6,574 nt of DNA from DASVDK01 sp036562265 [NCBI: Thermodesulfobacteriota bacterium] (lineage in GTDB: Bacteria; DASVDK01), in contig DATCKS010000355.1 in the NCBI GenBank assembly GCA_036562265.1, forward strand, positions 1 to 6,574. The letters are read 5' to 3'. This document shows, piece after piece, positions 1 through 5,595 of this stretch (position 1 is its first letter; each line of letters opens with the position of its first letter). The position numbers were made by a program, and so were the translations under genes. The notes below the pieces were generated by a model that worked only from the letters and a program-made list of their open reading frames with translations, was not told where the DNA came from and searched no databases.

Positions 1-55
1 TCGTGGCTCGGATGCTCGCAACGAACCGTCGGCAGCGTGACGGCTCAGAAGTCAT

Positions 56-60
56 GGAGG
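56..60 (+). promoter_or_regulatory. Shine-Dalgarno GGAGG deciding the binding-protein start
   Basis: GGAGG ends 8 bases before ATG 69, and the protein from that ATG begins directly with a basic signal-peptide n-region. This favours 69 over the in-frame ATG at 54, which overlaps this site, and over the GTG at position 3. No promoter elements are recognisable in the 68 bases upstream. Confidence 0.75.
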
Positions 61-68
61 TCACTCCG

Positions 69-1742
69 ATGCGGAAGCGACTTGCGACCCTGCGCGGCCT
101 CGCGGCGACCGCCGCGCTCCTCGCGGCCGTCCCGGCCGCGACGGTGGCGGCGGGTCGGCACGAGGCGTGGGCCGCGACGCCCACGCCGGCCCCGAAGCGG
201 ACCGCCGCCCCCGTGGAGGCGGTCGACGGCGGCAGCCTCGTCTACGGCGAGTTCGGTCGGCCGTCGACGATCGACCCGATCACGAACAACGAGATGACCG
301 CCCTCCGGCTGGTCGAGCTCATGTTCAACGGTCTCGTGGCGATCAACGCGCGCCAGGAGATCGTCGCCGACCTGGCCGAGCGCTGGGACGTGACCGACGG
401 CGACAAGCGCTACGTCTTCGACCTCCGGCGCGACGTCGTCTGGCACGACGGCCGGCCGATGACCGCCGACGACGTCGTCTTCACGTTCCAGGTGATGACC
501 AACCCGAAGACGGTCTCGTCCGCGCGCCTGCGCTACGAGTTCATCGAGGCCGTCAACCGGCTGGACGACCATCGCGTGGAGGTCGTCCTCAAGCGGCCGA
601 TCCTGAACGCGCTCGGCAAGCTGACGTTCAAGATCATCCCGAGGCACGCGCTCCAGGGGCGCGACTACCTCACGCGCACCGATCCCTTCGTCCAGAACCC
701 GATCGGCACCGGTCCCTACCGGCTCGTGCGGGTCACGGGCGACGGCGAGTACGTGCTCGCGGCGAACGAGCGGTACTACAAGGGCCGCCCGCACATCGAC
801 ACGATCACGATGCGCCCCTTCGCGGACCAGAACATCATGACGCAGGCGCTGCTCTTCAACGCCCTCGACATGATCGTCCAGGTCTCGCCGAGGGACCTGC
901 CGCAGATCGACGGCGACAGGCGTTTCGTCCTGACGCCCTACAACGCCCTGTCGTACTCCTTCTTCGCCCACAACATGAAGCACCCGGTGCTGGCCGACCG
1001 GCGGGTCCGTCAGGCGATCACCTACGCGATCGACCGCGAGGAGATGCTCAAGGCGTTCTTCGGCGGCCGCGGCACGCTGATCTCGGGCCCCTTCGCGCCC
1101 GGGTCGTGGGCGTACAACCTCGACGTGCAGCCCTACCCGTTCGACGTCGCGAAGGCCCGGGCGCTCCTCGAGGAGGCGGGCCTCCGGGACACCGACGGCG
1201 ACCGGATCGTCGAGAAGGACGGCGAGCCGGTCCGGCTCTCGCTCAAGGTCCCCATCGAGCGGGAGTCGGACAGCGTCAAGCGGGTCGTCCTCGCCTTCCA
1301 GAACTACCTCCGGGCGGTCGGCCTCGACGTGAAGGTCGAGTTCCGCGAGTGGCAGGCCTGGAAGGAGGACGTCTTCGGGCGGCAGGACTTCGACATCATC
1401 CTCGCCTCCTGGGTCTTCGACGACTCCGCCGACATCTCGACCCTCTTCCACTCGGGCGAGATCGGCCCCTGGCGGAACAACTTCATCGGGTACTCGAACC
1501 CCGAGGTCGACGCGCTCATCGTCGAGGCGAAGCTCACCCTCGACAAGGAGAAGCGGCGGAGCATCAACCAGAAGCTGCACGCGATCCTGGCCGAGGAGCA
1601 GCCGTACACGTTCCTCTGGACGCTCACGAACTACGCGGCGAGCCACAGGAAGGTGCGGCGGCTCCAGATCCACCCGTACGCGTTCTTCACGTTCGTGGAC
1701 GACTGGTTCATCGCGGAGCAGGATCGCCGCAGCGCGAGGTAG
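69..1742 (+). CDS. Extracellular solute-binding protein, family 5 (peptide/nickel ABC importer)
   Basis: This is the ligand-capturing subunit of a Dpp/Opp-type importer, 557 residues and secreted. The start at ATG 69 is chosen because GGAGG lies 8 bases upstream; the frame is also open to the window edge and has an ATG at 54. Residues 1-10 are basic and residues 11-29 form an Ala/Leu-rich hydrophobic core, a typical signal peptide; cleavage could follow an Ala-x-Ala around residues 35-37. There is no Cys, so it is not a lipoprotein. Family 5 hallmarks are clear: the LRRDVVWHDG...TADDVVFTF block at residues 119-140 and GTGPYRL at 213-219. A DxDGDxxxxxDG loop starts near residue 374; it is common in this family. 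The permease gene follows after 10 bases. The family handles di/oligopeptides, nickel, sugars or other ligands, and the ligand cannot be read from sequence. Family call firm, substrate unknown. Confidence 0.95.
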   Translation: MRKRLATLRGLAATAALLAAVPAATVAAGRHEAWAATPTPAPKRTAAPVEAVDGGSLVYGEFGRPSTIDPITNNEMTALRLVELMFNGLVAINARQEIVADLAERWDVTDGDKRYVFDLRRDVVWHDGRPMTADDVVFTFQVMTNPKTVSSARLRYEFIEAVNRLDDHRVEVVLKRPILNALGKLTFKIIPRHALQGRDYLTRTDPFVQNPIGTGPYRLVRVTGDGEYVLAANERYYKGRPHIDTITMRPFADQNIMTQALLFNALDMIVQVSPRDLPQIDGDRRFVLTPYNALSYSFFAHNMKHPVLADRRVRQAITYAIDREEMLKAFFGGRGTLISGPFAPGSWAYNLDVQPYPFDVAKARALLEEAGLRDTDGDRIVEKDGEPVRLSLKVPIERESDSVKRVVLAFQNYLRAVGLDVKVEFREWQAWKEDVFGRQDFDIILASWVFDDSADISTLFHSGEIGPWRNNFIGYSNPEVDALIVEAKLTLDKEKRRSINQKLHAILAEEQPYTFLWTLTNYAASHRKVRRLQIHPYAFFTFVDDWFIAEQDRRSAR

Positions 1743-1745
1743 GAG
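1741..1745 (+). promoter_or_regulatory. Shine-Dalgarno AGGAG for the DppB-type permease
   Basis: AGGAG overlaps the TAG stop of the binding-protein gene and lies 7 bases before GTG 1753. The two genes are 10 bases apart, so ribosomes finishing the binding protein could reinitiate here. Confidence 0.7.
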
Positions 1746-1752
1746 CGAATCG

Positions 1753-3375
1753 GTGCGGCGCCTCGTCGGCGCGCTCGTGCGGGAGGGGGCCCTCACGGTC
1801 GGCCTCCTCCTCGGCGCGAGCCTCCTCGTGTTCGCCATCGTCCGCGCCGCCCCGGGCGACGCCGCGCTGGCGCTCGGGCTCGGCGACGGCCGGCGCGCTA
1901 CCGCCTCCGCCGTCGAGGAGTACCTCCGCTGGCTCGGCGGCGCGCTCACGGGGGACCTCGGCGTGTCGTTGCGCACCGGCCGTCCGGTCGCGGACGAGAT
2001 CCGACGCGTCGGGGGCAACACCCTGGCCCTCGCGGTGGGCGCCCTCGCCGTGACGGTGTCGGTGGCCGTCCCGATCGGCGCCGTCGGCGCGCTCCGCCGG
2101 GGGGTGCCGGCGGCCCTGGCGACGCTCGCCGCCTACGCGCTCTCGGCGCTGCCGGCGTTCTTCGTTGGCTACGTCGCGATCTACGTCTTCACGCGGAAGC
2201 TCGACGTCTTCCCCCTCGCCTTCGGCGGGGACGGCCGGATGCCGTGGCTCGCCTTCGTCCTCCCGATGCTCGTCCTCGGCGTGGCCAACGGCGGGGTGGG
2301 GGAGGTCGTGCGCCACGTCCGCACCGCCCTCGAGCGCGTGCTCGCCGAGGACTACGTCCGCACCGCACGGGCCAAGGGGGCGCCGGTCTGGCGACACGCG
2401 GCGGCCGAGGGGCTCGTCCTGCCGGTCACCGCGGCGCTCGCGGCGAAGGTCCCCTTCGTCCTCGGCGGCGCGGTGGTCGTGGAGCAGGTCTTCAACTGGC
2501 CGGGCCTCGGGCGTCTGGCCTGGCAGGCGGCGCTCGACCGCGACTACCCGGTGATCATGGGCCTCGCCCTCCTCGCCGCCGTGGCGGCACGGGCCGCGGC
2601 GCTCGCCGCGTCGGTCGCGCAGGCGGCGCTCGCCCCCGGCGCCCGCCCCGGCACCGAGGTGGACCGGCCGCTCGTCATGCGGGTGCCGTGGCCCCGACCG
2701 GCGCCCACCGTCGGTCGGACGGCGCTCGTCCTCGTTGCCGCGGCGCAGGCGGCGCTCGCCGCCGGGTGCGCGACGGCGCGGCCCGCGGAGGCGCCGCCCG
2801 TGGCGCCGGGGGCCCGGCCGGTCGAGGCGAGCGCGCCGCCGCCCGTCACCGTGCGCCTGCCGGCCGGCTGGCGCACGCTCGGCGCCGACGAGCTGCGCGG
2901 GCTCTTCCCCCATCGTTCCGAGACGGCCGACACACTGCTCGCGGCCGCCTCGGAGAGCGGGCGTTTCGTGGTGCTCGTGGCCGCCGACCCCAAGGCGTCG
3001 CTCGTCGCGTTCGCGCGGCGCGAGGGGCTCGCCGGGCTGCGCGAGGCGCTCGACCGCCACGTGCCCGGCTTCGTGCAGGCGTTCCGCCGCGTCGACGCGA
3101 TCGAGGGCGGGCTCGCGGGCCGGCCGGCGCTCTACTACCGCTTCACCGGCGTCGCCGCCTCCGCCCCGCAGCGCGGCGTCGGTCGTTTCGCGATGGAGCT
3201 GATCGTGGTGCCGACCGAGCGGGTCGTCTACACGGTCTCCCTCCTCGACCTCACCGGCGACACCCGGTTCGACGACCCGGCCCTGGAGGCGCTCAAGGCG
3301 TCCGTCGGCTGGGGGCCGGTTGCGACCACGGTCGGCGCGGCGCGGGGACCGGCCGCCTTCGAGGGGACGCCGTGA
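1753..3375 (+). CDS. dppB: DppB-type permease fused in frame to a lipoprotein-like C-terminal domain
   Basis: The first ~300 of 540 residues are an inner-membrane permease of the BPD_transp_1 (MetI-like) fold. TM1 at about 12-31 ends in the family motif LVFAIVRAAPGD; YLRWLGG and GDLGVSLRTGRPV follow. The ATPase-contacting loop, EDYVRTARAKG, begins at residue 199. VEQVFNWPGLGRL at 243-255 and RDYPVIMG at 263-270 are the usual end of the family, with a last TM to about 292. A normal DppB stops shortly after this. Here the frame continues through an Arg-rich linker, a hydrophobic stretch (about 322-338), a lipobox-like LAAGC ending at Cys339, and a 200-residue soluble domain. Topology is consistent: permease C-terminus in the cytoplasm, extra TM, then an exported domain. 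Alternatively the tail is a separate gene starting internally at 2677. The next permease gene overlaps the stop by 4 bases. Permease identity firm; fusion versus internal start unresolved. Confidence 0.88.
   Translation: MRRLVGALVREGALTVGLLLGASLLVFAIVRAAPGDAALALGLGDGRRATASAVEEYLRWLGGALTGDLGVSLRTGRPVADEIRRVGGNTLALAVGALAVTVSVAVPIGAVGALRRGVPAALATLAAYALSALPAFFVGYVAIYVFTRKLDVFPLAFGGDGRMPWLAFVLPMLVLGVANGGVGEVVRHVRTALERVLAEDYVRTARAKGAPVWRHAAAEGLVLPVTAALAAKVPFVLGGAVVVEQVFNWPGLGRLAWQAALDRDYPVIMGLALLAAVAARAAALAASVAQAALAPGARPGTEVDRPLVMRVPWPRPAPTVGRTALVLVAAAQAALAAGCATARPAEAPPVAPGARPVEASAPPPVTVRLPAGWRTLGADELRGLFPHRSETADTLLAAASESGRFVVLVAADPKASLVAFARREGLAGLREALDRHVPGFVQAFRRVDAIEGGLAGRPALYYRFTGVAASAPQRGVGRFAMELIVVPTERVVYTVSLLDLTGDTRFDDPALEALKASVGWGPVATTVGAARGPAAFEGTP
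2677..3375 (+). other. Lipoprotein-like domain, PsbP/DcrB-like, possibly internally initiated
   Basis: Starting from the in-frame ATG at 2677 this segment is 232 residues and looks like a complete lipoprotein precursor. It has a short n-region with three Arg, a hydrophobic core TALVLVAAAQAALAAG and a Cys at its residue 31. The -1 to -4 residues are G, A, A, L: -3 is Ala instead of the preferred Leu, so the lipobox is acceptable but not ideal. A Pro/Ala-rich linker follows. The globular part begins VTVRLPAGWRTL and includes GRPALYYRFTG, ELIVVPTERVVYTVSLLDL and a closing PALEALKASVGW. This layout (amphipathic opening strand, paired strands, final helix with a small-hydrophobic-Ser-Val pattern) recalls the Mog1/PsbP/DcrB fold group; that is an inference from pattern only. 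Ribosome-binding signal before 2677 is poor: GAGG lies 17 bases upstream, too far. Its role beside a peptide importer is unknown. Confidence 0.55.
3361..3366 (+). promoter_or_regulatory. Shine-Dalgarno GAGGGG for the DppC-type permease
   Basis: GAGGGG ends 5 bases before GTG 3372. It lies inside the last codons of the preceding gene, whose TGA overlaps this start (GTGA), a standard translational-coupling arrangement. Confidence 0.65.
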
Positions 3376-4235
3376 GGCGCAGATTCGAGGAGCGCGTCGG
3401 CGGCACCGGGCGGCGGGCCGCGGGCCTCGCCCCGGCGCTCGCCGGGGGCGTGGTGGTGCTCCTCCTCGTCCTCGCCGTGCCGGTGGCCCGCGGGCGCCTC
3501 TTCGGCCTCGACCCCCACGCGATGGACCTCGGCGCCATGCTGCTGCCGCCGCAGGCGGGGCACCTCCTCGGCACCGACGCGCTCGGCCGGGACGTGCTCG
3601 CCCGCGTCGTCGCCGGGGCCGAGGCGTCGCTCCTGCCCGGGCTCCTCGCCGTGTCGGTGGCGCTCACGCTCGGCGTGGCGGCCGGCGTGGCGACCGGCTA
3701 CCTGGCGGGGTCGTGGGTCGAGCGCGTCGTCAGCTTCGCGCTCCAGCTCGTCGACGCCGTCCCCCGCTTCGTGCTCTTCCTGGTCGTGGTGGCCGCCTTC
3801 AAGCCCTCCATCTTCGCGATCATGGCGGTCGCCGGCGTGACCGCGGCCCCCGAGGTCGCCTCGCACGTCGCCACCCGGGTGCGCCTCCTCGCGGCCAAGG
3901 GCCACGTGGAGGCGGCCAGGGCGCTCGGGCTCACGCGGCTCGCCATCGTCGGCCGGCACGTCCTCTGGAACCACTGCCGGCCGGTCGTCGCCGTCCAGGC
4001 GTCGCTCCTCATGGGCGAGGCGGTGCTGATCGAGACCGCGCTCTCGTACCTCGGCTTCGGCGTCCAGGAGCCGGCCGCCTCGTGGGGGAACATGGTGGCG
4101 ATGGGCAAGGACCACTTCTTCGCGGGGGCGTTCCACCTCGCCGTGGCGCCGGCCGCGGCGATCGTGATCGCGGTGATCGGCTTCCACCTCCTCGGCGACG
4201 GCCTCGCCCGGGCCTTCGAAAGGAGGCGGGCGTGA
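3372..4235 (+). CDS. dppC: DppC-type ABC transporter permease
   Basis: This is the second inner-membrane channel subunit, 287 residues, close to the ~300 usual for DppC. The start GTG 3372 forms a 4-base GTGA overlap with the previous gene and has GAGGGG upstream. A single N-terminal TM (about 21-40) precedes the hallmark GTDALGRDVLARVV at 67-80. The MetI-like core then spans about 85-275. The ATPase-contacting loop is EAARALGLTRLAIVGRHVLWN at 180-200, and ALSYLGFGVQEPAASWGNM occupies 223-241, matching the family consensus. It ends FHLLGDGLARAFERRRA. It should pair with the DppB-type permease. The final four codons and the stop lie inside the first copy of the 32-bp direct repeat, so the exact C-terminus may have been set by that repeat. 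No residues look missing. Family call is firm; substrate is unknown. Confidence 0.95.
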   Translation: MRRRFEERVGGTGRRAAGLAPALAGGVVVLLLVLAVPVARGRLFGLDPHAMDLGAMLLPPQAGHLLGTDALGRDVLARVVAGAEASLLPGLLAVSVALTLGVAAGVATGYLAGSWVERVVSFALQLVDAVPRFVLFLVVVAAFKPSIFAIMAVAGVTAAPEVASHVATRVRLLAAKGHVEAARALGLTRLAIVGRHVLWNHCRPVVAVQASLLMGEAVLIETALSYLGFGVQEPAASWGNMVAMGKDHFFAGAFHLAVAPAAAIVIAVIGFHLLGDGLARAFERRRA

Positions 4236-4253
4236 GCCCGCCGGTGAGGCGAG
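4222..4253 (+). repeat. 32-bp direct repeat, copy 1
   Basis: This copy is identical to 4348-4379. It contains the last codons and TGA stop of dppC, and most of an AAGGAGG Shine-Dalgarno sequence (from 4220) before GTG 4232. Its core is a 7-bp perfect inverted repeat (4225-4231 with 4236-4242) closed by a GTGA loop. The base before it is A and after it is C; copy 2 has C and T there, so identity ends exactly at these limits. Confidence 0.85.
4225..4242 (+). repeat. Hairpin 1: 7-bp GC stem, GUGA tetraloop
   Basis: GGCGGGC and GCCCGCC pair perfectly around GTGA. In RNA this is a GNRA tetraloop closed by a C-G pair, a very stable arrangement. The loop is exactly the GTG start/TGA stop overlap at the end of dppC, so the hairpin could influence termination and reinitiation there. 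An identical hairpin sits at 4351-4368. Confidence 0.7.
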
Positions 4254-4384
4254 CGGCCACCGGTCGGTTGGCGCGCCGAGAGGCGCGCCGAGGAGCGGAG
4301 CGCGGGCTTGCCCCGCGCGGAGCGGACGCCGGCCGCGAGCCGTTGGCGGAGGCGGGCGTGAGCCCGCCGGTGAGGCGAGTCTGA
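4232..4384 (+). CDS. Possible 50-residue small ORF through the junction repeat
   Basis: GTG 4232 overlaps the dppC stop as GTGA and has AAGGAGG ending 5 bases upstream, the best Shine-Dalgarno sequence in the window. The frame stays open for 50 codons and its TGA (4382-4384) overlaps the dppD ATG as TGATG. So it has coupling signals at both ends. The peptide is Arg/Ala/Pro-rich, with 12 Arg and no Lys. It contains VSPPVRR at both ends because the 126-base period is a multiple of three. It matches no family I recognise and its composition is that of translated GC-rich repeat. It may simply keep ribosomes moving from dppC to dppD, or be chance. Low confidence as a functional protein. Confidence 0.3.
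   Translation: MSPPVRRAATGRLARREARRGAERGLAPRGADAGREPLAEAGVSPPVRRV
4270..4289 (+). repeat. Hairpin 2: 8-bp GC stem, GAGA tetraloop
   Basis: GGCGCGCC occurs on both sides of GAGA. Because the octamer is self-complementary, the two copies form an 8-bp stem with a GNRA (GAGA) loop; two more pairs, one a G-T wobble, can extend the base. No T-tract follows, so it is not an intrinsic terminator. Confidence 0.7.
4300..4318 (+). repeat. Hairpin 3: 7-bp GC stem, 5-base loop
   Basis: GCGCGGG (4300-4306) pairs with CCCGCGC (4312-4318) around the loop CTTGC. It is the third strong hairpin of the junction element. It too lacks a downstream T-run. Confidence 0.6.
4348..4379 (+). repeat. 32-bp direct repeat, copy 2
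   Basis: This copy is identical to 4222-4253. It holds the same GTGA-loop hairpin (4351-4357 with 4362-4368). Its 3' end supplies GAGG at 4372-4375, the probable ribosome-binding site of dppD, 8 bases before ATG 4384. If copy 2 arose by insertion or duplication, the translation signal of the ATPase now lies inside repeat sequence. Confidence 0.85.
4372..4375 (+). promoter_or_regulatory. Probable ribosome-binding site GAGG of dppD
   Basis: GAGG ends 8 bases before ATG 4384 and belongs to copy 2 of the direct repeat. It is weaker than the AAGGAGG before GTG 4232, which suggests that coupling from upstream translation may matter for this gene. Confidence 0.5.
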
Positions 4385-5595
4385 TGTTCGTCGACACGGC
4401 CAACGCCGCCGCCGGGGCCGCGCCCGCCGCGGGTCGCATCGCGACGCGACGGCTCCTCGAGGTGCGCGGCCTCAGGACCTACTTCTGGCACCCGACGCGG
4501 CGCGCCTTCGTGCGGAGCGTCGACGGCGTCGACCTCGACATCGCCGCGGGCGAGACGCTCGGCGTCGTCGGCGAGTCGGGCTCGGGCAAGAGCGTCACGG
4601 CGCTGTCGATCATGGGGCTCGTCGACGAGGCGCCCGGCGTGATCGAGGGGCGGATCCGGATCGACGGCGCGGCCCGGGAGGCCGGCGCCGACGCGGGGCC
4701 GATCGACCTCCTCGACGGCCTCTCCGAGCACGTGCGGGTGACCCGGCGCGACGGGGCCGACGGGCCGGTCGAGGCGGTGGAGGCCGACGTCGACGGCTGG
4801 CGGCGGCGGCGCGAGCGGACCTACCGGGGCCTGCGCGGCCGCCTCCTCGCCATGGTCTTCCAGCACGCGCGGGCGGCCCTGCATCCCCACATGACGATCG
4901 GCGCGCAGATCGCCGAGGCGATCCGCCTGCACGCGCCCGACACCGGCCGGCGCGAGGCCGAGCGGCAGGCGATCGAGTGGCTCGCGCGGGTCCGCCTCGA
5001 CGCGCCGCGCCGCCGGGCCCGAGACTACCCGGCGCAGCTCTCGGGCGGCATGTGCCAGCGGGCGATGATCGCCATGGCGCTGGCGGCCGAGCCGCGCCTC
5101 CTCCTGGCCGACGAGCCGACGACCGGTCTCGACGCCACGACGCAGGCGCGCATCGTCGACCTCCTGGAAGCGCTGTCGCGCGAGGAGACGGGACGGCGGC
5201 GGGGCGTCCTCGTCATCAGCCACGACATCGGCGTCGTGCGGCGCCTCGCCGACCGGGTGGTGGTCATGTACGCCGGCCAGGTCGTCGAAAGCGGCCCGGC
5301 CGACGTGCTCCTCACCGACTGGGGAGCGGGCCTGCCGAGGCACCCGTACACGGAGGCGCTCCTCGCGGCGCGGCCGACCGACGCCGAGATCGCGGCGCGG
5401 GCCCGCCTCAGGGCGATCCCGGGCGAGGTGCCGGATCCGACCGCGCGGCCGCGCGGCTGCCGCTTCTTCCCCCGGTGCCCGGCCGCGGCCGCCGCCGCCC
5501 CGGCCGTCCGGGCGCGATGCGAGGGCGAGGCCCCGCCGCTCGCGACGGTGGCGGCGGGACACCGGGTGCGCTGCCACCTGTGGAGCGAGACGTGA
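4384..5595 (+). CDS. dppD: DppD-type ABC transporter ATP-binding protein
   Basis: This is a cytoplasmic ATPase that powers the importer, 403 residues against roughly 330 for typical DppD. The full nucleotide-binding set is present: Walker A GESGSGKS at 63-70, Q-loop Gln160, signature LSGGMCQR at 219-226, Walker B ending LLLADEP with Asp243 and catalytic Glu244, D-loop TTGLD and switch His280 in ISHD. The C-terminal oligopeptide-transporter domain has HPYTEALL and Cys at 359, 365, 379 and 397, the four-Cys pattern reported to bind an Fe-S cluster in some DppD proteins. Two oddities stand out. About 41 extra residues lie between the GRI turn (89-91) and the Q-loop, and the Q-loop is followed by HARAALHP where the family normally has DPxxSLNP. 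It overlaps the next ATPase gene by GTGA. Family call firm. Confidence 0.95.
   Translation: MFVDTANAAAGAAPAAGRIATRRLLEVRGLRTYFWHPTRRAFVRSVDGVDLDIAAGETLGVVGESGSGKSVTALSIMGLVDEAPGVIEGRIRIDGAAREAGADAGPIDLLDGLSEHVRVTRRDGADGPVEAVEADVDGWRRRRERTYRGLRGRLLAMVFQHARAALHPHMTIGAQIAEAIRLHAPDTGRREAERQAIEWLARVRLDAPRRRARDYPAQLSGGMCQRAMIAMALAAEPRLLLADEPTTGLDATTQARIVDLLEALSREETGRRRGVLVISHDIGVVRRLADRVVVMYAGQVVESGPADVLLTDWGAGLPRHPYTEALLAARPTDAEIAARARLRAIPGEVPDPTARPRGCRFFPRCPAAAAAAPAVRARCEGEAPPLATVAAGHRVRCHLWSET
5582..5585 (+). promoter_or_regulatory. Shine-Dalgarno GGAG for the DppF-type ATPase
   Basis: GGAG ends 6 bases before GTG 5592, inside the last codons of dppD. It supports this GTG, which overlaps the dppD TGA, as the start. 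Confidence 0.65.

Larger units (their letters stand above)
4222..4379 (+). repeat. Structured junction element bounded by 32-bp direct repeats
   Basis: A perfect 32-bp direct repeat occurs at 4222-4253 and 4348-4379, a period of 126 bases. Between and within the copies lie successive GC-rich inverted repeats separated by purine-rich linkers of GAGGAGCGGA type; the octamer GGAGCGGA occurs at 4292-4299 and 4319-4326. Removing one 126-base period would leave dppC followed 22 bases later by the dppD ATG, ordinary operon spacing. The element therefore looks like an insertion or expansion at an operon junction. It resembles REP/BIME-type extragenic palindromic repeats in style. No transposase, terminal inverted repeats of insertion-sequence type or T-tract is present. 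Whether it is repeated elsewhere in the genome cannot be seen here. Confidence 0.75.

Noticed and set aside
3-68. Binding-protein start at GTG 3 or ATG 54
   Set aside because: The ATG at 69 has GGAGG at ideal spacing and begins a standard signal peptide; the earlier starts would place extra residues before it without a better ribosome site.
1188-1223. Calcium-binding or dockerin-like loop in the binding protein
   Set aside because: The DxDGDxxxxxDG pattern is common at this position in family 5 binding proteins, so it is not distinctive here.
2244-3371. Upstream extension of the DppC frame to 2244
   Set aside because: The extension translates to Arg/Gly/Ala-rich nonsense overlapping the permease and its tail. 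GTG 3372 has a ribosome-binding site, a GTGA overlap and a normal permease N-terminus.
4270-4318. Intrinsic terminator between dppC and dppD
   Set aside because: The stems are strong but no run of T follows any of them, and the downstream ATPase genes are needed with the permeases.
4222-4379. CRISPR array
   Set aside because: Only two repeat copies, a spacer that is itself full of hairpins and repeat words, and no cas genes.
4222-4383. Insertion sequence remnant
   Set aside because: There is no transposase fragment and no typical terminal inverted repeats; a 32-bp flanking direct repeat is longer than usual target duplications. A REP-like or other short repetitive element fits better.
45-5577. 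Long reverse-strand open frames (for example 45-2021, 1708-3060, 3228-4439, 4009-5577)
   Set aside because: They lie opposite clear transporter genes, their translations are low-complexity Arg/Gly/Pro/Asp/Glu-rich, and they match no family. They reflect scarcity of stops in GC-rich DNA.
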